This document shows positions 34,423 to 43,240 of a DNA stretch of 64,000 bases, one piece after another. Source of the stretch: Emticicia fluvialis (lineage in GTDB: Bacteria > Bacteroidota > Bacteroidia > Cytophagales > Spirosomataceae); the NCBI RefSeq assembly GCF_024793945.1, contig NZ_JANUSD010000003.1:62001-126000 (forward strand), written 5' to 3'. The position numbers were made by a program, and so were the translations under genes. Within the stretch, counting starts at the first letter, position 1; each line of letters opens with the position of its first letter. Under the pieces are notes generated by a model, which was given only the letters and a program-made list of their open reading frames with translations, was not told the DNA's origin and did no database searches.

Positions 34423-35196
34423 ATGAAAAAAATTTATTTGCTGTTAACCGTATTGCTCACACAATTTAACTCTTTTGCACAGTGCATTGAAAAGCGTATC
34501 AAAGACAAGACTACCGAAACGTTTTACCTTAATGCACATAAACAGCCAACGAAAGTTGAAATTATAGAAGAAAACAAGACAAAATCGATTGCGAATTTTA
34601 AATATGATACAAAAGGCAATTGCATTCTGGTAAATATTGCAGGAAAAATGCAAATTAAAGGAAAGTATAACACAGCAAACCAGTTAACTTCCACAGCAAC
34701 TTCCATCGATAAGGATTTCACTATTATTAATGAATTAGAGTATAAAGATAATCTGGTTACCAAAATAAAAACATCAGTGGTGATGTTTGGTTCCTCACCT
34801 GATCTGGCAAATGAAACCAATTTAACCTATGAAAATGGCAATCTAACACAAATAGAAGTACGAGAAGTAATAAAAGATAGCGTTTTTACTGTAATTCAGA
34901 AAGTCACTTATGATGAGGCCATCAATAATGATACGAAAACTGAACGAATGCTTCATATAGCTACCTATACAGGTTATGACGGTTTCAACTCTTTATTGGC
35001 ACTAAGTCGTAATAATCCTTTAAAACTGTCTTACTCCGGAAAAGAACCAAAAGAGGGATGTACATCGAAAATTGTACATGAGGAATATGATTATCAGTAT
35101 GATTCCTCAAAACGGTTGATAAAGTCTATCACAAAGACAACTTGTGATGAAACAGTAGAAACCAAAACTACCAGAATAGAAACTACCTGCAAGTAA
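34423..35196 (+). CDS. Secreted YD/RHS-like beta-repeat protein
   Basis: The 257-residue protein has a signal peptide (MKKIYLLLTVLLTQFNSFAQ) and imperfect beta repeats similar to YD/RHS units (FKYDTKGNCILVNI, LTYENGNLTQIEV, EEYDYQYDSSKRLIKSITK). The build resembles the lipoprotein at 18283-19002. Function unknown; the gene is rather AT-rich. It is convergent with the next gene and the two share a perfect bidirectional terminator. Confidence 0.78.
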   Translation: MKKIYLLLTVLLTQFNSFAQCIEKRIKDKTTETFYLNAHKQPTKVEIIEENKTKSIANFKYDTKGNCILVNIAGKMQIKGKYNTANQLTSTATSIDKDFTIINELEYKDNLVTKIKTSVVMFGSSPDLANETNLTYENGNLTQIEVREVIKDSVFTVIQKVTYDEAINNDTKTERMLHIATYTGYDGFNSLLALSRNNPLKLSYSGKEPKEGCTSKIVHEEYDYQYDSSKRLIKSITKTTCDETVETKTTRIETTCK

Positions 35197-35214
35197 GAAA
35201 ATACGAGCAATGCA

Positions 35215-35260
35215 ATACATAACGAGCGTCTCATTAGCCAATGAGACGCTCGTTATGTAT
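35215..35260. terminator. Perfect 21-bp hairpin between convergent genes
   Basis: The left arm at 35215-35235 and right arm at 35240-35260 are perfect complements over 21 bp with a 4-nt loop (AGCC). A good bidirectional terminator for the genes ending at 35196 (+) and 35284 (-). Confidence 0.85.
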
Positions 35261-35283
35261 TTACCAGTAATACAACCAAAACC

Positions 35284-35697
35284 TTATGGGTTAGTAGTAG
35301 CAGCATCTACCGGCATAGATACCGTACAGGTCTGGCCACCAAAGTTAATCATAAATGAAGCCGTACCTGCCACAGATGGCGTACCGGTAACATTAAATGT
35401 TAAATGGCCGCCATTTACTGCCAGTGTGCCGGGTGTAAGCGTGGCCGACAACCCCGTAACACCAGTAGAGGCTATACCTGTGCTGGTGGTATAAGTTACT
35501 CCGTTGCCCTCTGCATACGGTATTTTAAATGTACTTGTGTAGCTTGTACCTGCCTTGGCTCTGCTGGCAAATTCAGCATCCTGGCATTTCAGCCCTGATA
35601 TCGTCCCGATAATTATCTGGTTATCATCGTCTTTGTCACAGGCCTGTAAAGTAAAAAGCGCAATCAGCGTAAGTCCTAAAATTTTAACAATTTTCAT
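35284..35697 (-). CDS. Single-repeat adhesin-like lipoprotein A
   Basis: The 137-residue lipoprotein (lipobox LQAC) consists of one beta unit: GTSYTSTFKIPYAEGNGVTY, GIASTGVTGLSATLTPGTLA, LTFNVTGTPSVAGTASFMIN, FGGQTCTVS. Long Bacteroidota surface proteins often repeat this unit many times; here it is a stand-alone domain. The neighbour at 35923-36351 is a paralogue. Function is unknown. Confidence 0.8.
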   Translation of the reverse strand: MKIVKILGLTLIALFTLQACDKDDDNQIIIGTISGLKCQDAEFASRAKAGTSYTSTFKIPYAEGNGVTYTTSTGIASTGVTGLSATLTPGTLAVNGGHLTFNVTGTPSVAGTASFMINFGGQTCTVSMPVDAATTNP

Positions 35698-35871
35698 AGC
35701 ATTCTGTTTTTTTGATTTGTAAACCGAAAGCTAAAAACGCTGTACCATAGCCCCCGGAGGCACTGTTTCTACAACATCAGGCAAAAAAACCTCTTTTATG
35801 ACGCATTTCAGGGATATTATTCAGCAACAACCCTCAGGCATACCTCATTGCTGAAAGGCGGGCTAAGCAAA

Positions 35872-35897
35872 TAAAAAAGCCCCTGCACGCAGAGGCT
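35872..35897 (-). terminator. Intrinsic terminator of lipoprotein B
   Basis: On the minus strand AGCCTCTGC and GCAGGGGCT form a stem (35889-35897 with 35878-35886) followed directly by TTTTTTATTTG. It lies 26 bp past the stop at 35923. Confidence 0.8.
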
Positions 35898-35922
35898 CCC
35901 AAATATATTTTTGCAGGGCAAG

Positions 35923-36351
35923 CTATTGCCCCAGGGGTTGCGGTTCAACCGGCGACCCACCCACTGCCATAGACACCGTGCAGGTTTGTCCGCCAAAATT
36001 AATCACAAAAGATGCAATGCCGCCCGTATTGGGGGTTCCGGCAACTGAGTAGGTAAGCATGCCCGAACCTTGGGCCAGCGTACCCGGCACCAATATGGCC
36101 GACAACCCCATTACACCCGTTGACGACACCCCGTTGTTAGAACCATACGTACTGCCGTCGCCGCCATTATAAGGCACCGTAAACACACCATTATAAGTAG
36201 TACCTGCCGTAGCCGAACCAGTAAATACAGCCCCGGGGCAGGTTAGTTCTGTAATGCTTATGGGTTCGTTAGTAAGCTCCTCTTCTTTTTCACAGGCCTG
36301 CAAGGCATAAAAAGCCAGCACGCCTAAACCCAGTATTCTAATAGTTCTCAT
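35923..36351 (-). CDS. Single-repeat adhesin-like lipoprotein B
   Basis: The start at 36351 gives 142 residues with a lipoprotein signal (MRTIRILGLGVLAFYALQAC); a frame from 36384 would add 11 residues before it. The single beta unit matches lipoprotein A: GTTYNGVFTVPYNGGDGSTY, GVSSTGVMGLSAILVPGTLA, LTYSVAGTPNTGGIASFVIN, FGGQTCTVS. It probably arose by tandem duplication. Confidence 0.82.
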   Translation of the reverse strand: MRTIRILGLGVLAFYALQACEKEEELTNEPISITELTCPGAVFTGSATAGTTYNGVFTVPYNGGDGSTYGSNNGVSSTGVMGLSAILVPGTLAQGSGMLTYSVAGTPNTGGIASFVINFGGQTCTVSMAVGGSPVEPQPLGQ

Positions 36352-36618
36352 AGTATTTAATTTTAAATTGTGTGAATACCCCATACAATCAAAAATCTAT
36401 GCCAGTTGGTGCGCCAATAAACTGGCGCAGCTAATCAGGCATTTAAAAAGGCTCAATAATGAATCTGCCTGGCTGTTGCAAACCACATCTTGTTGGCCAT
36501 AAAACAGAAAATAAATAAGAAACCATATATTTGTGCAGGGAAAATGATTTTCTGGCTTCACATCACATCAAAAGGATGCCTTACCAGCACCAAAATTTCT
36601 TACAAAAACACTAAAAAC

Positions 36619-37392
36619 ATGAGCGGAGATAAGTTTAACATTGCGGTTCTGATTGATGGCGACAACGCTCAGGCAAAATTAATCAAGGAAATTCTGGCGG
36701 AGGTATCCAAATACGGAAAGGCCACCATAAGACGTATCTACGGCGACTGGACCAACACCGGCATGAAAAGCTGGAAAGAGGTTCTGAACCAGTATTCTAT
36801 CAACCCTATTCAGAAATTTGCCTATACTACCGGAAAAAACTCAACCGACAGCTCGCTGATTATTGATGCCATGGATATTCTGCACGGCAAGAGCATCAAT
36901 GGTTTTTGCATTGTTTCCAGCGACAGCGACTACACCGGGCTGGCCAAAAGAATACGTGAAGAAGGCCTCTTTGTAATGGGTATAGGCAGAACCAATACGC
37001 CAACCGCTTTTGTTAATTCCTGCGACATCTTTACTTTTTCAGAAAACCTGATAGCCGAATCGGAAATGGCCGAGGCCATACAGGTAAGCAAGAAAAAAGA
37101 CCGCCAAAGCAAGGTGGTACAAAAAGAAGCCCCGGCCGTTACCCACCTCAAAAAATTTCAGGAACTCGACGAGGCCATTATCGACAAAGCCTTTGAGATT
37201 TCAACCACCGACGACGAAACCTACGTATCAAACATCGGGCTTTCGTTAAGGAAAATCGACCCAAGTTTTGACTCCCGTACTTATGGCTACAAAACGCTAT
37301 CGAAACTGCTGGAGAACCTGGACAAATACGAAGTAATCAGAAAAGAAATCAACGGCATCAACCACCCGTTGTTGAGGTTGAAGCAGGGGTAG
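36619..37392 (+). CDS. NYN-domain RNase with OST-HTH/LOTUS tail
   Basis: The start at 36619 (MSGDKFNIAVLIDGDNAQAK) gives 257 residues; the frame upstream adds 43 residues that are not protein-like. The N-terminal 140 residues are a NYN (LabA/DUF88, PIN-like) domain with acidic residues D13 and D15 (IDGDN), D83 in LIIDAMD, and D102/D104 (SSDSDYTGLAKRI). The C-terminal part (about 180-255) is an OST-HTH/LOTUS RNA-binding domain (YVSNIGLSLRKIDPSFDSRT, YGYKTLSKLLENLDKYEV). These proteins are thought to cleave or bind RNA. It stands alone. Confidence 0.9.
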   Translation: MSGDKFNIAVLIDGDNAQAKLIKEILAEVSKYGKATIRRIYGDWTNTGMKSWKEVLNQYSINPIQKFAYTTGKNSTDSSLIIDAMDILHGKSINGFCIVSSDSDYTGLAKRIREEGLFVMGIGRTNTPTAFVNSCDIFTFSENLIAESEMAEAIQVSKKKDRQSKVVQKEAPAVTHLKKFQELDEAIIDKAFEISTTDDETYVSNIGLSLRKIDPSFDSRTYGYKTLSKLLENLDKYEVIRKEINGINHPLLRLKQG

Positions 37393-37497
37393 TAGTGATA
37401 ATACTTTCATCATTTAATTTCTATCGGGCAGGTTAAAGCTGTATCAGGAGGAATCGCATTCCGATTTGATGAATTTCATTCAAATATCGCTATGCTC

Positions 37498-38727
37498 TTA
37501 CTTAGCTGCACTTGGCGCTTTTCCCCTCCCCCACAAAAACAAGCCCAAAGCCAGGCAGCCATCAATACAGTAGGCAATGGCCAGCGGGGTGGTTGAATTT
37601 ACCAGCAGGCTGTCGATAACAGACCCCAGAAACGCCCCGATAACCAGATAAGCAGTGCCGTAAATAGAGGCGGCCATGCCTGCTTTGTCGCCCATTGGCT
37701 CTAGCGCCAGCGAGCTGCTGTTGGGTTCAATGGCTACGTTGACACTCTGCAGCAAACCAATAATACCAAACAGCACAAACAGCGGGACTGGTGCCTGCCA
37801 ACCAAGCGTAAGCGCCAACAGAACCAGGGCCCCGGCCACATATACCAGCAACAACATACGCAGGGTGCGCCTGGCGCCGAATTTTGCAACCAGCCTGGCA
37901 TTCATAAACGTAAACAGGCTCATACAAAAACCAATACTGCCAAATATATACACAAACCATTGCGGCTGACCATAAATAGTGCCTATAATGCGTTCAGAAC
38001 TACCAACATAAGAGCTGAAAGCCGCAAATAATACCGTAGTAATGGCGGTGTAACGCACAAACTGCCGGTTGCTGAAAACAGCGCGGAACGATTTCACCAA
38101 AGCCAGCACGTCGGTTGTTTGCCGCCCTTCTGGTGGTGCCGACTCAGGCAAACGCAACGACCACACAAAAAACACCACCGCAAAAGCCGCAGGCGTAAGA
38201 AACACCACCTGCCAGTTAGAAACCGACAGAATAGCTGCCCCCAGCAACGGAGCCAGCACCGGGGCAATCAGAAAAATAGTCAGTATCAGCGACATCGTAC
38301 GAGCCATTTCGTTGCCCGAAAACCGGTCGCGCACGCAGGCCAGCACGCTTACAAACATAGCCGACGACCCCACGCCCATCACAAACCGCGCCGCCGACAG
38401 CCAGATAATATCAGGAGCCAGCGCGCCACCCACACAAGCGCCTATAAACAAGACAAAACCTGTGCGCATAACGGGTATGCGGCCGTATTTATCAGCCATT
38501 GGCCCGAAAATCAACTGGCAGACCTGTCCCATAAAAAAGAAAGTAACCAGCCGCGCCGTAGCCGCCGACACACTGCTTAGGCCAAAATGCTTGCGTACAT
38601 CGGCAAAAGTGGGTAGCATAATATCAATGGCCAAAGCCGTAAGCAACTCAATGCAGGCCATCATGGCAATAAATTCGGCGCGGCTTATGTTTTTCATGTA
38701 GGGTTTGGTCTTACTTATGGTTGGCAT
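37498..38727 (-). CDS. Bcr/CflA-type MFS drug exporter
   Basis: The 409-residue protein has 12 hydrophobic segments and the DHA1 Bcr/CflA pattern: IELLTALAIDIMLPTFADV, then GQVCQLIFGPMADKYGRIPV (the MFS loop 2-3 motif), then ARFVMGVGSSAMFVSVLACV. An ATG at 38697 (MKNISRAEFIAMMA) is a good alternative start and better matches usual family starts. Members export bicyclomycin, chloramphenicol or other drugs; the specificity here is unknown. The gene stands alone. Confidence 0.92.
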   Translation of the reverse strand: MPTISKTKPYMKNISRAEFIAMMACIELLTALAIDIMLPTFADVRKHFGLSSVSAATARLVTFFFMGQVCQLIFGPMADKYGRIPVMRTGFVLFIGACVGGALAPDIIWLSAARFVMGVGSSAMFVSVLACVRDRFSGNEMARTMSLILTIFLIAPVLAPLLGAAILSVSNWQVVFLTPAAFAVVFFVWSLRLPESAPPEGRQTTDVLALVKSFRAVFSNRQFVRYTAITTVLFAAFSSYVGSSERIIGTIYGQPQWFVYIFGSIGFCMSLFTFMNARLVAKFGARRTLRMLLLVYVAGALVLLALTLGWQAPVPLFVLFGIIGLLQSVNVAIEPNSSSLALEPMGDKAGMAASIYGTAYLVIGAFLGSVIDSLLVNSTTPLAIAYCIDGCLALGLFLWGRGKAPSAAK

Positions 38728-38869
38728 GGTAAATTGGCCATCCGTTTACACCTGCAAAGATACCCCGGCTTATGTGCCCGGCAACGGTGCAAAAACGCCA
38801 AAATGAGGGGTAAACGAGACAATTATGCTCAAAACCGGCAAACAGTATAAAGTGTGGGGGCTGGCAGTA

Positions 38870-39799
38870 TTATTTACGCACAAATTCATAAACCAGCAGG
38901 TCATCTTCCATGGGCGATACGTACTCATCATACTGATACACAAATCGCTTCATTACTCCGTTTGGCTTTTCAAAAACAGCCAGCATGGTCTCTTTTCTTT
39001 GTGGTTGAAATGCCTCCAGCCGCGCTTTGGCTGTAGCCATAGATTCTACCGGCAAACCCATCTCAATCCAGGCTTTTTCAAAACCGGCCGTTTTGAATTG
39101 CTTGAAAGCAGCAGGCGAAAGCGCAGTATTAAGGCTAACCTCATAGCCCGCTGCTGAGGTGCGCACCGCTCTGTTTATTGTTTTTGGTATCTCCATCCTA
39201 CCTGCCAGCTCGTTTTCCATTACTGTAACGGTATCGCGGGTCAGGTGAGAGTCTGCTTTTAATAACATTAAAGACTTAAAAAACTGTTTAACCTCCGGCA
39301 CATACCCAGACAGAAAATCTGACGAATCGCCCTGCGACTTACGTATAAAATCCTGCATATAAAAGCAGTCGTCGCTCCGTTTCTGATGGTTACTCAACCC
39401 TTGGGTGGCCAACAGTGCATTCCTGAGGCCGGGCAGGTCTGTCCATCCTTCAAACCCACCTTCTTTACTGAAACTAAGCTGCAGGGGCGTATGCAATAAA
39501 AATTTCCTTACAAGGTTCAGGCAACTGTCATATTTGTTTTCGTCAGGCAGGGTATTAATAGACAAATACCGCCATTCAGCTTCGTAGCTCCCGGCCTTGC
39601 CGGGCTTGCGGCCTGTTATTTTCAGCTCAAAAACAATCAGGCTCTTTTCATCTCGTTCCTGCCATCTGGTAGCCTCACGCTTTTTTAATTCGTAAGTCCA
39701 TACATCCCCAGCCTTCCAGTCAGTCGGTACGTCATTCGGCTGCCCAAAAACAACTGCCGAACCCAATAAAAAAATAAAGCACACCAAAATTGTTTTCAT
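38870..39799 (-). CDS. Secreted protein, unknown
   Basis: The start at 39799 (MKTILVCFIFLLGSAVVFGQ) gives 309 residues with a signal peptide; a start at 39847 would precede it with 16 odd residues. The mature protein reads like a periplasmic or surface beta/alpha protein (WKAGDVWTYELKKREATRWQ, LVYEFVRK at the end). It contains no motif I can name. It stands alone. Confidence 0.8.
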   Translation of the reverse strand: MKTILVCFIFLLGSAVVFGQPNDVPTDWKAGDVWTYELKKREATRWQERDEKSLIVFELKITGRKPGKAGSYEAEWRYLSINTLPDENKYDSCLNLVRKFLLHTPLQLSFSKEGGFEGWTDLPGLRNALLATQGLSNHQKRSDDCFYMQDFIRKSQGDSSDFLSGYVPEVKQFFKSLMLLKADSHLTRDTVTVMENELAGRMEIPKTINRAVRTSAAGYEVSLNTALSPAAFKQFKTAGFEKAWIEMGLPVESMATAKARLEAFQPQRKETMLAVFEKPNGVMKRFVYQYDEYVSPMEDDLLVYEFVRK

Positions 39800-39918
39800 T
39801 TTAGCCACAACGTTTTGTTTCAGGGCGCAAAATAAAAAAATCCCCAAACATTGGCACGCCTAAACGCGCAAATAAAAAAGTGCCTGGCTAATCTGTCCAA
39901 CCGTACATTTACCCTGCC

Positions 39919-40371
39919 CTATCTCGGCGAATACGTTACGATATCAATGCCAATGCCGTTGGGGTCAACAATGGCAAAGTGGCGGTCGCCCCAGGGTTCA
40001 TCTCTCAGGTCGACACTAATAGCCACCCCCTTTTTCTTCATCTCTTGGTACACGCGGTCAACGTCGGCCACCTCAAGGGTCAGGTACATGCCCTGCCCGT
40101 TAAAAGGCGTCTGAAAAAGCGGCTGCTGACTGGGGTGGTTAGGCAGCAGAAAACTGATTTCGGCCTCCTGCCCCGGTGTGTGCATCAGCAGATAAAATTC
40201 GTTTTCAAACGTAACCCCAAAGCCCAGATTCCGCGTATAAAAAGCCTTGGTTTCGGCCAGCTTCCGGGTAATAATGCCTGCATTCAGTTTCATGTGTTTG
40301 TTAGTTTGGTTTTGCGCAACGGCAGGGTTCAGCAATGCCTGCAGCCACACAAAAATAAAGATACGTTTCAT
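39919..40371 (-). CDS. VOC/glyoxalase-like protein with a putative signal peptide
   Basis: The core from residue 27 (MKLNAGIITRKLAETKAFYT, RNLGFGVTFENEFYLLMHT, YLTLEVADVDRVYQEMKKKG, DPNGIGIDIVTYS) is a VOC-superfamily domain of about 124 residues. A reading from 40371 adds MKRIFIFVWLQALLNPAVAQ, which looks like a signal peptide. VOC proteins are normally cytoplasmic, so either the true start is at 40293 or this member is exported. It forms a pair with the AraC gene on the same strand behind it, as is common. Confidence 0.85.
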   Translation of the reverse strand: MKRIFIFVWLQALLNPAVAQNQTNKHMKLNAGIITRKLAETKAFYTRNLGFGVTFENEFYLLMHTPGQEAEISFLLPNHPSQQPLFQTPFNGQGMYLTLEVADVDRVYQEMKKKGVAISVDLRDEPWGDRHFAIVDPNGIGIDIVTYSPR

Positions 40372-40442
40372 GTTTATGCTGATTGATTACCCCACAAAGT
40401 TCGGCAGACGGCAAAAGCCATCCTTGTAAAAAACGGACATCA

Positions 40443-41258
40443 TCAGCGGCCGAAAGCCCGGCTGGGTGTAACCCCGTAGAAATTCCTGAATTCTTTTATG
40501 AAATGCGCCTGGTCGTAGTACCCCGTATCAAAAAACAGCGGGTTTTTATGCAGGCTTTGAGAAGAAGGCCTTGCCCGCAGAATATGCTGAAAACGCACCA
40601 CCCGGGCGAAGGTCTTGGGGGTGTCGCCCACATAAAATTCAAAAAGCCGCCGCAATTGCCTGGCACTGATACCCGTATCAAGGTCTTTTTCAACATTCAG
40701 CACGCCGCAATTTTGCAGAATAAGACCAATGGCGCCATACAGCCGGTTATCAAAATCAGGCACAAAATGCGCCAGATGCCGCAGCAGATAAGCATCAAGC
40801 CGGTGGCGCAGGGTTTCCATGCCAGCCATGCCAGGTGGTAAAGCAGCCATCAAACCAGCCATCTGCGGCAGTACATCAGCCAGCGGCAGGTAGCGGTTGC
40901 TCAGCCCGGCGGCATCCACCCCAAACAACTGCGGAAATTGCGCAGGCAAAAACCTGATGCCCACATAATGAAACACATTACCCAGCGGAAACTCAGTAAA
41001 CTGCCTGCAAAAACCCATTACGTAGGCATCGGCAGGGTTGTTAATTTCAAAGTAAATATCAATACAGCCATCGGCCACCACCCTATACACAAACGCATCT
41101 TGCAGCGGTTGCACCGTTTTCAGTTCCCAGTAGCAATACACAAAAGGCAGCAGCCGCTCATGCGGCGCCCACTCCTGATAAACCACATCATCCGCCGACT
41201 GCCGCACAGTAGGCTGCACAGGCATATAGAGGTTACGTATGGTAGGGAGCGAGGGCAT
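40443..41258 (-). CDS. AraC-family regulator with DUF6597-like N-terminus
   Basis: The 271-residue protein has an N-terminal half of the type common in Bacteroidota AraC proteins (LLPFVYCYWELK, VVADGCIDIYFEIN, VGIRFLPAQFPQLFGV) and a C-terminal DNA-binding domain (GISARQLRRLFEFYVGDTPK, TGYYDQAHFIKEFRNFYGVT). It lies directly upstream of the VOC gene in the same direction, with a 70-bp gap, and probably controls it. Confidence 0.9.
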   Translation of the reverse strand: MPSLPTIRNLYMPVQPTVRQSADDVVYQEWAPHERLLPFVYCYWELKTVQPLQDAFVYRVVADGCIDIYFEINNPADAYVMGFCRQFTEFPLGNVFHYVGIRFLPAQFPQLFGVDAAGLSNRYLPLADVLPQMAGLMAALPPGMAGMETLRHRLDAYLLRHLAHFVPDFDNRLYGAIGLILQNCGVLNVEKDLDTGISARQLRRLFEFYVGDTPKTFARVVRFQHILRARPSSQSLHKNPLFFDTGYYDQAHFIKEFRNFYGVTPSRAFGR

Positions 41259-41411
41259 GGGGGGTTAAAGACAATTGTTCAAATATTTGTGTGAAAAGAA
41301 AATGTTCATTCTCTTTACAAACTAAATCGCTTTGTTTTTTTTAGTCATCTAAAAAGCCTGAAACTCATAGCAACCTTATACTTACCTCTCATTTTAATTA
41401 GAAAGTAAAAA

Positions 41412-42791
41412 CTAAAATCTTTTAAAAATCTCCACATTATGTTTATAAATTGCTTCCCCCAAAAACTGTCTTTCCAAACCAATTTCAACTAATAATGCAT
41501 AAACTATTAAAATTTTCAACTTTTCGGACAATAGTCGAAGCCTCATACCTTTCAATGCTTTTTTTTCAAGATTCTTTGAATAATGTGTGTAATAGTTTCG
41601 TGAATATTTAATTTCTAGAATAAATTTATTGCTATCTCCAATTAATTTATTCAGCATTTCATTTGAGTACCTATTGATTAAATCTTCAAGTCTTAAATGC
41701 AAGTTTATACTATTACCAAATACAAATTGTTCAATTAGCCAATTATGATATTTTTGGGGAGTACTATCTAGAATTTCTCGTTTCATAGTTTCGTATTCAT
41801 CCTTAGGAAATCTAGTTTTATTGCTTATTTTAGAATGAAAAGCCTCTGCGGATTGAGCTAGATTTAAGAAATTATTCTCATTAAACCGATTTCGATTATA
41901 AAATTGATCTAACAAAAGATAGAAACAATTCTCATACAAAGCATATTTCTCAAACCAGCTTTTAATTAAAGACTCGAAATTATGTTGTACATCATGATAG
42001 CAAAATATTAAACTAGAATAATTTTTACTCTCCACATTCTCTTCAAAGTTGGTAATTGAAAAAAACAACTCATAACTTTCATTAAGTTGACTATTATATA
42101 ATCTAATATTATGAATGTATGTGTTTTTATAAATTGCTAAAATTAAAAAATCACAAAATCTTTTAAGATATCGATACAAATCTGGAATTTTTTTCAGGAT
42201 ATTAGATTTGACTTCGAATACCACTTCTTGTTCAAGTTTAATTCCGATTTTGTGCTTTTCATTGGTAGAATAGTTAATATTCCAACTAAAACTACCAAGT
42301 GTATTATCATCTATTTGAAATTCTATTGGATCTTTTCTCTTATAATTAACAATTATGTTCTTTAATCTTAATTCATCGGTCTCAAGATTTAAATCAAAAT
42401 TATTTATTCCAATCCAATTATCAAGATAAAAAATTTGACACTTAATGCTGGTAAATTCATTCTCACAATAATCATGTGAATGCAACCCAATTAAGACGAT
42501 ATTAACTCTATATTTGGCGAAAGATATCTCATTTTCAAAATCTATGTTTGAAAATGAGAGTGAAGAATTAAAGACATATGATTTGAATAAAGTTATTCGC
42601 TGTCCACTACTCGTAATACCCCATATACTTTCATACATACTTACTCCTATTGTAGAAGAATAAGAATTGAAAATGCCAAACAATTCCAAATAAGCTCCAT
42701 TTACAGAATCATATGCTAATGTACCAGAATATTTATCATGTATATTTTCAGGCAAAAACCATTGCCCTTTGATTTTAAATTTTTGGTTCAT
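41412..42791 (-). CDS. ApeA-like HEPN protein, candidate phage defence
   Basis: The 459-residue protein opens MNQKFKIKGQWFLPENIHDK with a beta-rich half (YSGTLAYDSVNGAYLELFGI), the pattern of the ApeA N-terminal domain. The C-terminal half is helical and contains an RxxxxH HEPN motif, R398-N-Y-Y-T-H403 (KYSRNYYTHYSKNL), typical of HEPN ribonucleases. ApeA is a known single-gene anti-phage protein believed to act as an RNase on infection; the assignment is by pattern only. The gene is strongly AT-rich compared with its neighbours and stands alone, which suggests acquisition by transfer. Confidence 0.78.
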   Translation of the reverse strand: MNQKFKIKGQWFLPENIHDKYSGTLAYDSVNGAYLELFGIFNSYSSTIGVSMYESIWGITSSGQRITLFKSYVFNSSLSFSNIDFENEISFAKYRVNIVLIGLHSHDYCENEFTSIKCQIFYLDNWIGINNFDLNLETDELRLKNIIVNYKRKDPIEFQIDDNTLGSFSWNINYSTNEKHKIGIKLEQEVVFEVKSNILKKIPDLYRYLKRFCDFLILAIYKNTYIHNIRLYNSQLNESYELFFSITNFEENVESKNYSSLIFCYHDVQHNFESLIKSWFEKYALYENCFYLLLDQFYNRNRFNENNFLNLAQSAEAFHSKISNKTRFPKDEYETMKREILDSTPQKYHNWLIEQFVFGNSINLHLRLEDLINRYSNEMLNKLIGDSNKFILEIKYSRNYYTHYSKNLEKKALKGMRLRLLSEKLKILIVYALLVEIGLERQFLGEAIYKHNVEIFKRF

Positions 42792-43240
42792 ACAACAGTT
42801 AGTTTTAGTCTTAACAAAAATTATGCACTAGTTAATTGGGAGATTAAATAAACACGCAGATAGCCACCTACAAAAAAGCCCCTAAACAAAGGGGGTTTTT
42901 GCTTTAATTACAATTTATTTTAACTTTTTATACAAATAAAAGCACATAAGGGTGAAGTACAATACATTTTTATAAAAAAAACAGGTTTTTAACCCATAAT
43001 TAATAAAATAATTTAATAATATCTCAAAATAGCAAAAAACAGGGTTTATTCTCAACTTTCAGCATAGCTAAACCGCTAAACCTCCAATCAGGAATAAACC
43101 CTTTACAAACACCCCACAAAAAACCCAAAGCCAACCAAAAATTGAACAAAACCCCAGCCAGCTAATCCAACGGAACGCCACCCACTAATTCACTCATTCA
43201 CTAATTCACTCATTCAGCGGAACGCCGCCCGCTCATTCGT
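42792..43240. other. AT-rich gap with a terminator and repeat units
   Basis: The left 130 bp hold a terminator hairpin (42874-42902). The middle is AT-rich without an open frame. From about 43180 the stretch becomes low-complexity TTCACTAA/TTCACTCA with the GC-rich block AGCGGAACGCCGCCCGCT at 43216-43233, the same material as at 45884-46288 and 48968-49274. Confidence 0.75.
42874..42902 (-). terminator. Hairpin terminator downstream of the permeases
   Basis: AAAAAGCCCCT and AGGGGGTTTTT form a stem with a 5-7 nt loop and terminal T or A runs on either strand. It can end transcription from the permease genes or from the other direction. Confidence 0.7.
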
